From Annulohypoxylon bovei var. microspora (Eukaryota > Ascomycota > Sordariomycetes > Xylariales > Hypoxylaceae), in NCBI GenBank assembly GCA_022836615.1, contig MU405219.1, positions 248,001 through 312,000 on the forward strand: 64,000 nucleotides of DNA, read 5' to 3'. Numbering within the stretch: the first letter of the stretch is position 1; the number at the start of each line of letters is the position of its first letter. The notes beneath the pieces are model-generated. The model saw nothing but the letters and a program-made list of their open reading frames with translations. It had not been told where the DNA came from and did no database searches. The translations under genes were made by a program, and so were the position numbers. This document shows positions 11,791 to 23,157 of this stretch, piece by piece.

Positions 11791-13592
11791 ATGGCGTACA
11801 GAAGTAGCAGGAGTGACCTGAGCGAAAGAGGAGACTATACTCCTCGGAGAGCTCCGGTTCGAGAAGTCGACGACTTTGAGGTCTATGACCGAAGAGAGCG
11901 TCGCACATCACCGCGGCGAGTATCCGTGAGAGAGTTTGAAGATCTGGATCGAGAGCGCGGCAGAGTAGACCGCACCCCCGCATTTCTCAAAGAAGATGCC
12001 AGGAGGGCAGAGGCCGGGCAATTAGTTCTACGTCAGCGCGAGGTCGAGACCGTCGACCGCCGACGACGTAGTCCTAGCCCTATCCGGTACCGAGAGCGCA
12101 TCGTCGACAGGGAACGCGAACGCGCACCTTCGATGCCCCCGGAGCGCCGGCCCAGATTTATCGAACGATCGCCATCGCCACCCCCGACGGCTGTGCGAGT
12201 AGAGTCTCGCACGATTGAGAGACGACGAGAACGGTCACCGACCCCGGAGAGAGAAAGAGACCGCGAGGTCATCCGCCTACGCATAGACCGTGAAAAGGAG
12301 CGTTCTCCTTCTCCTAGCCCGTCGCCCCCGCCTCCACCCCCTGCTCCGGTCATCCGAGGACCGACAATCGAGCGTGAGGTCATTACTCACTATCGTGACA
12401 TCGACCATGGTATGTCTAACAACGCTGTCAGCATGTCTAAGACAAAATGGTCTAACAATTAACTAGGTCTCATCCGAGCGAAACCTCCAACTCCGCCCCC
12501 ACCTCCCCGCACTGCCCCTCCTCAGATGAGGGAGCGAGATCTGGACATCGACATCGACATCCGCCGGAGCGAGACCGACGTTGACATCCACCAAAGAACG
12601 CGGTCGCGGTCCCGGCCACGCGAGCGTCCCCGCCCGCTCCTCCGGCCGTCGTACTACGACGACGACGACATAGTGATCGAGAAGGACCGCGAGATCGTGC
12701 GCGTGTCCGACACCCGGCGGCGTGCGCAGTCGGCGGCGCCGCCTCGGGCCGAGTGGGAGGACGAGGCCGAGTACATCACGGACAAGATCGACTCGCGGGG
12801 CCGCATGGGCGAGGCCTACCACGGCGCGACCAAGGACTGGACGATCGTCGACGTGCCGCCGGGCACGGAGCGCGTGAAGATGGACGGCGTGGGCGGCGGC
12901 GGCGCCGAGGTCAACTGGTCGCGGTACAGCGGCGTGCGGCGCTCCGAGTTCGTGCCGGAGCGCGACGGCACGCCCGTCAGCGCCGTCAGCGAGCCCGTCC
13001 GCGACCGCGAGCGCGAGCGCCTCAGCATCCAGGTCTTCGACAAGCGCGACCGCTCCCGCGACCGCGACGTCGAGGTCGAGGAGATCCAGGACCGCCGCAT
13101 CTCCATCCGCGACGGCGCCCCGCCCCGCAAGCGCAGCGAGATGTGGACCGAGATCACCAAGGACCTCGTCGTGCGCGAGGCCATCGAGCGCATGGGGTAC
13201 GAGTACGAGGAGACGGAGTGGTTCTTCTACGTCATGCAGTACCTGCGCTACGTGAGTGTTTCCCCTCTCCCTCCCCCCCTTTTCCCCTTTTCCCATAACC
13301 CTCCGACGTGGCACGCGTGCCCCGTCGTACACAAGTACCCAGGTACCGAGGCTAGCAACGACGTGTGCTGACGGCTGACGTGACGCAGGAGGACGTGCTG
13401 GAGCTGGTCAACGCGTCGGACACGATCCGCCGCAACCGGCGGCGCCGGACCCAGGAGATGGAGTGGGAGCGCGACTGGGACCGCCGCCACCGCAGCCGCC
13501 GCTCGGTGAACTGGGACAAGGTCGACGACGAGCGCGTCGTCGAGCGCGAGGTCGTGTACGAGCACCCGAGCCACCGCAGGTACATCCACTAG
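11791..13592 (+). CDS. Arg/Glu/Ser-rich DUF8035-like fungal protein
   Basis: Three exons (11791-12409, 12467-13251, 13389-13592) give 535 residues. The N-terminal 300 residues are low complexity: RRSPSP, RERERA and SPSPSPPPPPP tracts, resembling SR-type or disordered nuclear proteins. A more ordered part follows: a conserved-looking block around residues 311-375 (YITDKIDSRGRMGEAYHG, then VNWSRYSG and RRSEFVPE) and a C-terminal block around 430-490 (MWTEITKDLVVREAIERMG, WFFYVMQYLRYEDVLELV), ending in a basic segment. I recall this pairing from filamentous-fungal proteins labelled DUF8035; the family number is from memory and unverified. Function unknown. Introns are standard (GTATGT..ACTAG; GTGAGT..GCAG). 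Exon 2 and exon 3 are extremely GC-rich at third positions, unlike exon 1. Confidence 0.85.
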
Positions 13593-14042
13593 GCGGCTCC
13601 GGGAGCGACCTCGCTACGTTCACGGGGGGAAGGGCAGCTGCGAAGCGTCAAGGCCGGCGGGTCTGCTTGTGGGGATGAGCGGACCACGACGGGTGTTGTT
13701 GGGGCGATGCCTTGAAAACACACACACACACACCACTCCTCCGATAGGAAGCCCGTTGGCCTTTCTAATTACATACACGATATCGGCGGGCCGTCTCCGA
13801 GTAACACCTCTCGGCGGCGGCGGTTCCGAGACGAGGTTGGATCTAGCGGGTATACTTGTTATTTTGTTTTCTTTCCATTTGTCCTTTCCATATCACGAAC
13901 GATGTTACGGGGCTACGAAGGCGAACTAAACGAAACCATTCAATTCATGAGCAGAGCAGAGCGGAGGTTAATTCTGTTTTTCTTTGATGCTTTGGTCGGA
14001 GAGGGGGGGGGGGGGGGGGGGGGGGGTTTTGTTTTTTTTTTT

Positions 14043-14087
<45 letters not shown>

Positions 14088-14127
14088 TTGGTTTTTTTTA
14101 TAATAATTTTTTTNNNNNNNNNNCACC

Positions 14128-14170
<43 letters not shown>

Positions 14171-14801
14171 ACCCCCCCCCGCCCCGCCGCGCGGGGGGGG
14201 CGCAGGTTATGAATGAATGGTGCCTTTTGTTGTCGTCATTGTATCTAGACTGTTGAGTGTGTAGGCGGTACGGAAATTGATCACGATTTATGACTATGAC
14301 TTGTCGGTGTTTGATGTGATGGGTGCTTATTCAAGAATTTATCTTTTGTTTCAAAATATCGTACGGGTATTCTTATTACCTATACTGTTCGGAAGCGAAT
14401 TCTTTAACAAGTGTATCTCCGATAGGAGAGCAACGATTAAAAGGAGTGGGAGAGAGACAGCGATAAATCAAGTCATTGAACTGATTTACCTCCTATGTCA
14501 CACTACAGGTAATTATTGAGATAATAAGAGTCTCACTTTTAAGGTCGGTTATGGTTCACACAGGAATTATACCTATATAATTATCTAAATACCGAACTTC
14601 AGAAGTCTCGCCGTCATAACTCTAGAGCCTAAGATCCTGCTATAGAAATATGTATATGAAAAAGATGAACACCAAGATCAAAGCGCCATGATAGGTTGAA
14701 AAAAGGACGACATCGTATATATAAAACTAGACCAACTTATCCACATCATTATAGCCTCTATGCATTAGATCATCAAATTCTTATAAGCAACCTCTCTCAA
14801 G
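13593..14801. other. convergent intergenic region containing an assembly gap
   Basis: Between the stops of the DUF8035-like gene and the ankyrin gene. It holds a CA dinucleotide run near 13720-13735, then the homopolymer/gap block described separately, then about 580 bases of AT-leaning DNA without a supportable gene. Confidence 0.6.
14001..14205. other. assembly gap (10 N) flanked by poly-G, poly-T and poly-C runs
   Basis: A run of about 25 G, a T-rich run of about 80 bases, exactly ten N at 14114-14123, then about 50 C with a few interruptions. Ten N looks like a fixed-size scaffolding gap. The homopolymers on both sides look like low-quality extension or a collapsed sequence rather than biology. 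Any apparent reading frame across it is meaningless. Confidence 0.92.
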
Positions 14802-17519
14802 CTAATTCGCATTTTCGACAATCAACCCTTGGTCTTCAAGGCCATATCTGCTACAATAGTCACCGACAAAAGGGTCCGTCCCGATCCGTGTTCTTGACAC
14901 TTCAATAAACTCTTCCAGTGACTCGATAGCGGCTTCTATCATCTCCTCCTTGATTTGAACGTCAATAGCTCGGAACGTTCGGTACTCTGCTGGAATATCC
15001 CACTTGACCTTCTCCTGGATGACGTGCTTTAAGACATCTCGCGCAAGCGCGTAGTTGTGCTCCTCTAGATGCCCGATGATCGTTTCCAGAGTCCGGGTCT
15101 CAGTGCTTAGATAGCGATCTCTGACACCACCAAGCAACCTCTTAAATGCTTCAACGTCGTCGTTGCTCGGTGGCTGAAACCAGCCGGGCAATGACAAGGC
15201 ATTCATCCTCCATTCGACCCTGTCTAGCGGAGTGTCTCCAACACTATCTCGCAATCGTATATCAATTGTGAATTTAGTTTCATCCATAATATCCATGACT
15301 TCTGCGCCAGCAAAGCGTGAGGCTGCGATTAAGCTATTGTTATCTCCCGGGGTATCATCTAGTTTGCAGCCAGCATCAACCAGTAGACGAAACATAGTCT
15401 CATTATTTTTTTCCAATGCCAGGTCCAATGGTGTGTAGCCATATTTGTTTTTCTGCTCAAATTCCAGACCGGCATGGACAAGTAGTTGGAACTTTGTTAC
15501 TACCTCGGCCACCCCTGAGCACCATGCAAGATCATGTAATGCATTTTCAGAATCAAGACAACCACCATTCAAGATGGCCCCATTGTCTAAAAGAAGATTA
15601 ATAATTTCCGCCGGGCCTTTCATCTGAGATATGATTGCGTAAGTGAGTGCTGTCCAGCCATCTGACTGAGTCATATTGATATCGCACTTGCTGTTGATTA
15701 AAACCTGGACGCAGCCATGTTCACCATCATTCGCGGCACGCATTAGCGGAGTGTACTCCCACATGTCACGAATGTCGGGGTTTGCGCCGTGGGATATTAA
15801 ATGTTGGATCGCGGTACTGTCGGAGCATTCTACGGCCCAGTGCAAAGGCGTCCGACCAAAGTTATCAAGTGAGTTGATACCTTCAGAAGACTCCCTTAGA
15901 ATTGCGGCTAAATCACCACCGCCTCGTATTGCCTCGTGAATCGGCCAGTAGTCGTCTGTGTCCTCATCCAGTGCAATTACTTGCTGCAACAAATTTTCCA
16001 CGTTTTCAGGTACTTGTCGATATATTTTATTTCTGACGAGGCACGCTAAACGTCTGAGATGATGATAAGAATAGCTGTAATAGTGCAATTGGGAGTTTTT
16101 AGATGCTTACTTTGCAAGACCCGTACCTCGAAGAATTGATGCCGACTCTTGTAAGAGTAGCGCTAAGATCTCATATTGACCAAATTGCACAGCAGACTAA
16201 TATACATTATTAATACTGCTTCCTTTCGACTCGGCATATTGGCATACTCACTTCTATGAAGCTAACCACTTGATTAAAGTCAATAGGGGAAATTTCTCTG
16301 CGAAACAAGCGCAGGTGCACTTGATCAATCTTTCCAAATCCCAATTCCGCCCAGATTTCTGTGTCGAGAACCATACGCGCGACGTGCAAATGAAGCGATG
16401 CGCCAACACCAACGACGCTACTGAAAGATAGACTCGCCTCGAGCGCTCGGGAACAGAACAAGAGTGGAATGCGAAGATTAACGTGAACTGGCGAGTAAGT
16501 CCGTCTACAAGTGGGTGTATCACAGCGCTGTGTACCGAGCCGCGGAATGACGTTGTACGCGGATTTGAGCCACCCGTATATAGGTGAGACGGCAGGGTGT
16601 GGCCGGGTTCGAGACATAGGCGAGTGACATTGGCACTGACAACCTTTGGCGCAAGCTCTTGGCAACATAGCCGTGAGTTGTACTACTGTTTCATGTATTA
16701 TCCTCTCATTGGGAAAGGATCGTAGTGAAGTCTCTACTATAGCGCTCGGCAGACTAGATTGATCGGAGCTCTCAAGTTGTGTGCCAATATCTTCAAATAC
16801 GCTGTGCTTGTCGTTGGTATCAACAGTATGAGATACCATGCCGCCAATGTACCGCGGCTGGCTTGTGAGCTGCAGCGGAGATAACTGGGGACCATGCGAG
16901 TGCGCTTGGCTCACCACCACCACCTTGTGAATCTCCATAAGCATATTCCCGTGAGCTCTGTGAAGGGTCAATATAGGTTACGTTAAAGCTCACGGTAAGG
17001 GGCGGCTTCTGACATACGTTAAAGCAGAGAAGGAAGTCAAACTCATTATAATCTGCAGATCGTTACAATTCTTCCTTGCCCTTTCGCTTAGCGAAGCGAT
17101 CTGATTCCTACGCTGAAACCACTTTATTCTAGCGACTTTTATCTGGCTATTTCCATTTCTTCTCCGCTGGCATTTGCGGGCAAGCTCTTCTAAGTCCAGC
17201 ACGACCGATGCCAAATCCACTCGGACACGCTCGACTAGTAATAAACTAGATTGCGGGATTTGGAATTTGTCCTTCGATTCATCGTCTAGGTTGCTCATCG
17301 TTTTTGTAATCGAGGCTCCAAGTGAATTTAAGATTTCCACCTAGAAAATTTAGCGAACGATTGGGACGAATTAAGGGGGGCGTGACTAACATCATTGATT
17401 AACTGAAGCAATTCCTGCCTAGCCTCGACCACGGATCGAAGTATGTCGATGATCTTTGGAGTAGCAGCAAGCGCCTGCCCGATAGCGACAAAGCTAGCAA
17501 CTGCGCCGATGGCCTCCAT
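14802..17519 (-). CDS. helo-like N-terminal domain / Cys-cluster / ankyrin-repeat protein
   Basis: Five exons (17519-17391, 17340-17018, 16957-16252, 16196-16111, 16074-14802) join in frame to 838 residues. Residues 1-150 look like the fungal N-terminal helical domain found on STAND/NLR-type proteins (start MEAIGAVASFVAIGQALA, then helices to about residue 145). A linker carries a cysteine/histidine cluster, CAKGCQCQCH at residues 253-262 with C296 and C301 further on; a metal site is possible but inferred. A partly hydrophobic region precedes an ankyrin array at about residues 455-660 (FGRTPLHWAVECSDSTAIQH, YTPLMRAANDGEHGCVQVL, YGYTPLDLALEKNNETMFRL). No NB-ARC/NACHT ATPase is present. Such proteins are common and lineage-variable in filamentous ascomycetes; by family analogy a role in sensing or non-self response is possible but unproven. 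The most accessory-looking gene here. Confidence 0.85.
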
Positions 17520-18250
17520 TTTGCAACGATTTCGTGAGAGCAACGACGAAGCAACGAGTTTCGAACCAATCTACAGAGAAATGAATAGTTGGGGTTAAGG
17601 CTGTCCGGCGAAGGATGTGGGCGCTGGTAAGTACTTATGACAGGGCGCGCGCATATATTGCTCGGTAATGCAACCCCTATCAAGCCAATCAGGCGAGGGG
17701 GGATGCAGGCTTTGGCACAGGTCCGAAGACTATTTGTCTAGGAAGATGGCTTAGATGCTCTTTGCGGCGGGCTTAGACTAGCCAGTTCCCAGGCATTTTA
17801 CATTAGGCGTTTCTAAGAATTGGAAAAGTTCGAGCCTCCCGAAGCAGGCTCAGATTGCCTACCTAGTAGGCGTCATCCAAGGTTGACAAATGCCTACCGG
17901 CAGGTACTTCATTGGTTAATACTTGGAGATAGGTATGAGCATGACAAACCTGGAAGCGACCGAATGTGACTTTTATCGACACACAATACCTATTCACACG
18001 AAGATATGAGTTAGCAAAATTTAAGCCTTTAGATTAATGGTGCCTTTCATTCATTCCTGTCAAAGTGTAACCGAGTCCGACGCCATTACCGCAAGCAATC
18101 ATTCCGCATTTCCTCGAGCCAACGCCATTAAATGCATCATTCCTATCGCCGTAGGTGCGGCAACCAGTTTACCATCCGAGCAGACAAACAGTCTAACCCC
18201 ATAGAACTCCGGAACTTGCAGCAAGAGATGCTGTAGCCTTTTCAAGAGGC
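17520..18250. other. intergenic region between two minus-strand genes
   Basis: 731 bases carrying the 5' flank of the helo-like/ankyrin gene and the 3' flank of the NC2 beta gene. A frame runs through 17680-17520 upstream of the ankyrin start, but it lies in another frame and has no recognised motif. Nothing else supportable was seen. Confidence 0.5.
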
Positions 18251-19399
18251 TTAAGCGTGTCTCTCGCGAGCCGCTTCAAATTGCTTTCTCTGCAGCTCCT
18301 CCAATTCCTCCAGCGTCATTCCACTCTCCTCGAACTTATTGCCTCGCTTCTCTCGGACCTGCCACCGTCAGCATATACGCCATAACCCCGAGCTTTGTAG
18401 AGGTTGGACATACTTTCTGCGTCTCCTTATGTTGCGCAGCAGCCTCGAGGACGGCAGGGATATAGTCGCTGAATCCCAAAGTCTCCAGTGCTTTGGTAAT
18501 GTGGTCGCACGCAATGGTCTTCTTAGCTTCCTTCTCCGAGATCTCGTTCGCCTCGGAGGACACGAGAGTGATGAATTCCACACAACATTCTATGAGTAGA
18601 TCACGTGCCTCCTTCGAAAATGAGACGCCACTCGATGAGGGTAAAATCTCACTGACGATCTTCTGGACAGTTGCTAGTTTATGTCAGTGTACTGTAAAGA
18701 TGCAATCTTGTTGTTATGGGCGTTATGAAACCAGCTAGGCGAAGGTTTTTCGGATCACATACCTTTGGGGAGTGATAGATCGTCGTTACCTAAACAGCAA
18801 ATAGTCAGTAAACTTGAGCTCTGTGGGCTGGAAAAGAAAGACGGCAGCGCGAAAGGATAATAAGCTCAGCTCCAGGGCAGTACCAAAGCGGTCAAAGGAG
18901 TCCCAGCCAGTTCCTTGCTTAGATCGGCCCATCTTGTAAGTTGAAAGAGAATTGTGTATGAGGGTAGCAGCCGAGATTGAACTTTAGAGTAAGAGTTACT
19001 AGTCGAGGTGCTAGATGAAACCCCTTTCTTTTGAGAGAGAGAAGGTGATATATAGCAGGAGGAAATAAGAACTTGAAAGTTGAGCCAGCGTCTTAAGGAT
19101 GTTGCATCGTGACCGTGACAGGGAGTGCTGTACGCCGTTTCCATTGTTGCCATTACAGTCATGCATTTGGCAGACTAAAAAAGGAACCAAGACTCAGACG
19201 ATCATTGGCGGTGCGCATATCCAGATTGTGACACAGTCCATCGTTTACACTTAGTCACGTCGAATGAGGCTTGCTCCATTCTCCGTAACAATATGATGAC
19301 TGATAGAATTCATACTCAAGTCTATTAATGAGTAGATGGAGCTGAGATCTTGTGATTCTGAAGAAAATATAACTTACCGCCGTACTCGTGGTCCGACAT
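18251..19399 (-). CDS. NCB2: negative cofactor 2 complex subunit beta (Dr1-type histone-fold protein)
   Basis: NC2 beta pairs with NC2 alpha through a histone fold and binds TBP on promoters, blocking TFIIA/TFIIB entry. Four exons (19399-19378, 18789-18763, 18673-18414, 18358-18251) give 138 residues, near the family size. Visible signatures are MSDHEYGGNDDLSLPKATVQ at the N-terminus, the histone-fold core (VEFITLVSSEANEISEKEAK, then IACDHITKALETLGF) and a C-terminal helical segment (MTLEELEELQRKQFEAARE). Exon 1 codes only seven residues and one base; the first intron is 588 bases, several-fold longer than other introns here. An upstream ATG at 19678 is in frame with the start, giving a possible 93-residue extension; I chose 19399 because MSDHEYGG matches the usual N-terminus. 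Confidence 0.9.
18790..19377 (-). other. unusually long first intron of NC2 beta
   Basis: 588 bases from a GTAAG donor to a TTTAG acceptor, against roughly 45-140 for other introns in the window. It contains stop codons in the exon frame. A frame of 98 codons at 19162-18866 inside it has no recognisable domain. It could house an internal promoter or regulatory element; that is inference. Confidence 0.75.
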
Positions 19400-20569
19400 G
19401 GTGGATGAGGATGAGGATGAGGACGAGGATGAAAATTGATTTAATAGTGAGATACGCGGTGGGGAATATTTGTGACTTTGCAGTCTTATTTGTCCACACA
19501 ATTTTTTGTTTCGAATTTTGGATCTTGCAGAGTCGAAGTGGTCGTCTTTATAATCGGATATCAAAGGTCTGAATAGATAAGGCAGAGTAAGAAACACAAG
19601 GCAGCTGCTTTCTTTGAATTGAGAGGAATCATTGATGTTTTGTATCGCACTTGCAGCCTCAGACAGCCGGCGCGCCATCCGGAGTGGGGACAGTGGCTAA
19701 CACCGGTCTAGACGCTATGACACCGCTGTGGCGCAGCAGACCCAGCTTAATTCTTTAGGTACTAATTTAACAATTTTTTTTCTTCAGTTTTTTCTTCTTC
19801 ACAAATCTCCTTCAACATCAACAAAAAATTATTATGTTCCAAGCAATTGAACAGTTACTAACTTGTGGCAACGACAATACATATTTGGGTATTCACAGGT
19901 CCTCAATGTATGTATATTTCTGATCTCTACTCTCCCCTTACAATGATGAACATGTTGTCGCCCCAGTCTTACTATTGCTTAATGGCAAATATGGTGATCG
20001 ACACGTCAAGCCAAACGACTTCTCTGAGTCTCAAATATAACATTTCTAAATTCGACATTACTTCTCATTCATCTACTAACGATGGACTTGCAGGATACCT
20101 CATCACGAAGACAAAGGTATATACCAATACTTCTAAGGTTGTCCATGATTACCGCGAACATGATGTCGAATCAAAGTACTATCGAATACCGACTCTACCT
20201 GACAGGCACCATAATTCCCTGGTCGATTTACACGGATCATATTATAATGTGCTCTATCGCACATAGAACTTGGGAGACTGATATTTTCAATATAGGGCAT
20301 TTCTTATTACCCGTTCGATCTGGTACTGGTATCACTACCTAGGTATCGTGAGTCCAATATTTGGCTCATCTGTAAGGTATGGCAAACATCTCGAATCTAA
20401 TGTGACCGCTTGTGATGATTATCGTGCAACCGAATTCTTATGTTGAAATCTACCGAGTCTTTTCATCTTTCGTCTGAAGCAATGTTTCTCTTTCTTTGTA
20501 CAGGAAGCAAAACATCCACTCTAGCTAACTTGCTGTACAGCTAGTATTTTCATTCCGTTTCATCTCGCC
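19400..20569. other. intergenic region between NC2 beta and the short-chain dehydrogenase
   Basis: 1.17 kb. The part next to NC2 beta has an open frame continuous with its exon 1, with an ATG at 19678, probably 5' leader. A GTG-opened frame at 19865-20266 lacks recognisable content. AT-leaning; nothing else supportable. Confidence 0.5.
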
Positions 20570-21507
20570 TCATGCGTCTTGGAACTTGGCTAGCTCAGCT
20601 GCATTCCAACTGCGCGAACGTTAGTAAATTAGTATCCTGGAGAGTGTTTTCCTACATACCGGAAGTATTTTCCACTTAGATCACTGGTAGCACTTTCAAC
20701 CAGTTTGGCTATCACACTGCCTGGCTTCTTAGGGTCTAGAAGTAGGCCACTCTCATGTTCGTCCACAAAACTAGCGTGAATCTCCGCCGACATCCCGGTT
20801 TTGCCATCGTCTCTTATTTGCTTCTGCATCTCGGTATTAACCTTACCAGGTGAAATTGCAACACTGGTGATGGAAGGTTCCTCTACAGCCAGGTGGGTAG
20901 AGAGGTGAGTAAGAGCTGCTTTAGAGGTGCCATACGATCCCCATCCCGCGTATGCGCCAAAAGCTGCGCCGGATGAGACAAAGACAACTCGACCCTGTGA
21001 CTTTCGAAGTTCAGGGATGGACTCTTTGATCTGTGATGATAGTTAGCTCAGCCATTAAGACGCTCCCCGCCACTCAGGAGGCAGGCTCGACTCACAAGTG
21101 CTAAGGCACTGAAGACGTTGATATCGTAGGCGTGTCTCCATTCCTCAACACTCGATTCGGATATCCTAGTGATAGGAGACAGGATGCCATGATTCACAAC
21201 AATCCCATCTATCTTGCCAAAGGCTTTTAGTGTTGACTCGATGATTTTCGGTGCAACCTACCCCGAATGTTAGTTGTCTTATTACATAAGATGCTAAAGC
21301 ACAAAGTCTCCGAAAACGTACCTTCAAGTCTGCTAGATCCGCGGTTATAAAATCGACTGATGTGGAGTGTTGTGTCTTCAACTCCTGCAAGCTCTTTTCT
21401 GTCCTAGCGACGAGAAACACTTTATGGGAAGCCTGGATTAATGCTTGTGCCACAGCGAGGCCAATACCTCGGCTAGCGCCAGTCACTATAAACACCTTCG
21501 ACGACAT
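20570..21507 (-). CDS. short-chain dehydrogenase/reductase (YIR035C/IRC24-like)
   Basis: An NAD(P)H-dependent oxidoreductase of the classical SDR family; the substrate cannot be read from sequence, though the closest type I recall is the yeast IRC24/YIR035C carbonyl (benzil) reductase group. Four exons (21507-21322, 21257-21096, 21030-20660, 20609-20570) give 252 residues, the normal SDR length. The cofactor loop TGASRGIG is at residues 9-16, an NHG in place of NNAG follows beta-4, the catalytic Ser is in VVFVSSGAA, and the catalytic pair is YGTSK. The C-terminus KYFRWNAAELAKFQDA crosses the last intron. It is divergently oriented, 325 bases from the TDA3-like oxidoreductase, so a shared promoter is plausible. 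Confidence 0.92.
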
Positions 21508-21832
21508 TGTTGAATGAGATGTTGAACCCTAGTTGAGCCTAGTGAAGTACAAATTATATCGAGAATATGTACCTAGGTATAATACCATGAGTTAGGTGAG
21601 TATATGTATTAATCTGTGGCCAATACCCAAATGGTGTAAAATTAGCAGATAAAGTTGCGGGAATAGGAAGGCATGAGAGCTTGAAGGCATAAAAATCGAT
21701 TATCAGTATCTTATCGGAGCTTGGCTTCACAGACGGTGGGGCTAACGTCCGACATCACTTACATCACCTTGCATATATTCCTTCTCCAGGACTATAGTTA
21801 GAATTATAGACCCAACATAGGCATATCTAGCC
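21508..21832. promoter_or_regulatory. bidirectional promoter region, SDR / TDA3-like oxidoreductase
   Basis: 325 bases separate the two divergent start codons, so it must carry control elements for both oxidoreductases. A TACCTAGGTA palindrome lies at about 21570-21579. No specific factor site was identified with confidence. Confidence 0.6.
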
Positions 21833-23157
21833 ATGACCACAACCGTAATCCTAGGTGCAGGTATCATCGGCACATCAACAGCATACTACCTATCCAAGCA
21901 CCAGCCCGCATCCAGCATCCACCTCGTCGAGCCGTCCCCCGAGCTCTTCGCCTCGGCCTCCGGGTTCGCGGGCGGGTTCCTGGCCAAAGATTGGTTCTCG
22001 CCCGCCTCCGCAGAATTAGGGGCCCTAAGCTTCGAGGAGCACCGCAGACTCGCCGAGAAAGAGGACGGCAGGAGGAAATGGGGGTACGCGACCAGCACGT
22101 CGGTTAGCTTGTCCCCGCCGACGGACAAGAAGAGGGTCGATGTGTGGTGTCGCGTCGGCGCCAGCCGTGCTGAAGCCGCGAGCGGGGCGGCTGCGGCGCC
22201 GGCGGGCGTGGCGCCGGCGTGGTTGAGGAGGGAGGGGGGTGAGGTGGTAGAGGTTATTAGCGACGAGGGGACTGCGGCGCAAGTGTGAGTTAGTGGTCGA
22301 TTTTTTTCGTTTCTCCTTTAATTTCACTGCGTAAATACCTGGGAGGTAGGCAACGCAGGGGGGTCCTAATCGCGTGTTCTAGAGATCCGCTGCAGTTATC
22401 ACAATTCCTACTGCAGAAATGCATCGACGCGGGCGTGCGGCTGCACCACCCTGCCAAAGCGATATCTATACAGACGGACGTGCGTAACGAGCTCGCGAGT
22501 ATATGTGTCGCGGACACGCAGTCCAGCTCCGAGACGGACATTCCTTGCACCAATGTCGTGGTCGCGGCTGGTGCGTGGTCGCCTCAGGTCTTCGCTACGC
22601 TGTTCCCGACTTCGGGGTTCAAGCTGCCTGTTTCGAGTCTTGCGGGCCACTCACTGGTGGTGAAATCGCCGAGGTGGACGGAGGAGCACGAGGGGAGTGG
22701 TTGCCATGCCGTGTTTTTGACGAGTCAACCAGGGTACTCGCCTGAGATATTTTCTAGGATAGGGGGCCATATTTATGTCGCTGGTCTGAACTCGGCAACG
22801 GAGCCACTGCCTGCATTAGCTACAGATTCGAAGAACAATATCTCGAAATCTGCCATTGAGAAACTGCGCGGTACGGTCAAAGAGGTGTTAGGTGAAGACA
22901 ACATAGAGGTGGTGAGGGAAGGCCTGTGTTTCCGTCCGGCAACCGATCGGGGCACCCCGATCCTAAGTCGTATACCGGATAGTTGTCTTGGTCCCGCCGT
23001 GAACACGAGGTCTGCCCCCGAGGGGGGAGTGTATCTTGCGACCGGGCATGGGCCGTGGGGTATCAGTATGAGCCTTGGAACGGGGAAGATCATGGCTGAG
23101 ATGATCCAGGGGAGGGAGTTGAGCGCCGATGTTTCTGGGCTGAGTTTACATGTCTGA
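21833..23157 (+). CDS. FAD-dependent oxidoreductase, TDA3-like (DAO family)
   Basis: Two exons (21833-22284, 22383-23157) give 408 residues. The dinucleotide-binding loop VILGAGIIGTSTAYYLSKH opens the protein (residues 5-23). The C-terminal FAD-contacting motif of the DAO fold is GHGPWGISMSLGTGKIMAEM near residue 373. This layout matches yeast Tda3 and its fungal relatives, FAD proteins linked in yeast to endosome-to-Golgi retrieval; the substrate is unknown. The intron (GTGAGT to TCTAG) sits in the linker after TAAQV, and the second exon resumes with DPLQLSQFLLQKCIDAG. It shares a short intergenic region with the divergent SDR, which suggests but does not prove linked redox metabolism. Confidence 0.88.

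Noticed and set aside
12463..13332. 289-codon reverse frame across the DUF8035-like gene
   Set aside because: Shadow of the GC-rich exon 2; no motifs, and it crosses the real splice sites.
13902..14216. 104-codon frame across the N gap
   Set aside because: It is only poly-Gly/Phe/Pro from homopolymers and includes unknown bases.
19865..20342. Overlapping plus-strand frames of up to 133 codons
   Set aside because: The longer one opens with GTG rather than ATG, composition is non-coding and no domain is seen.
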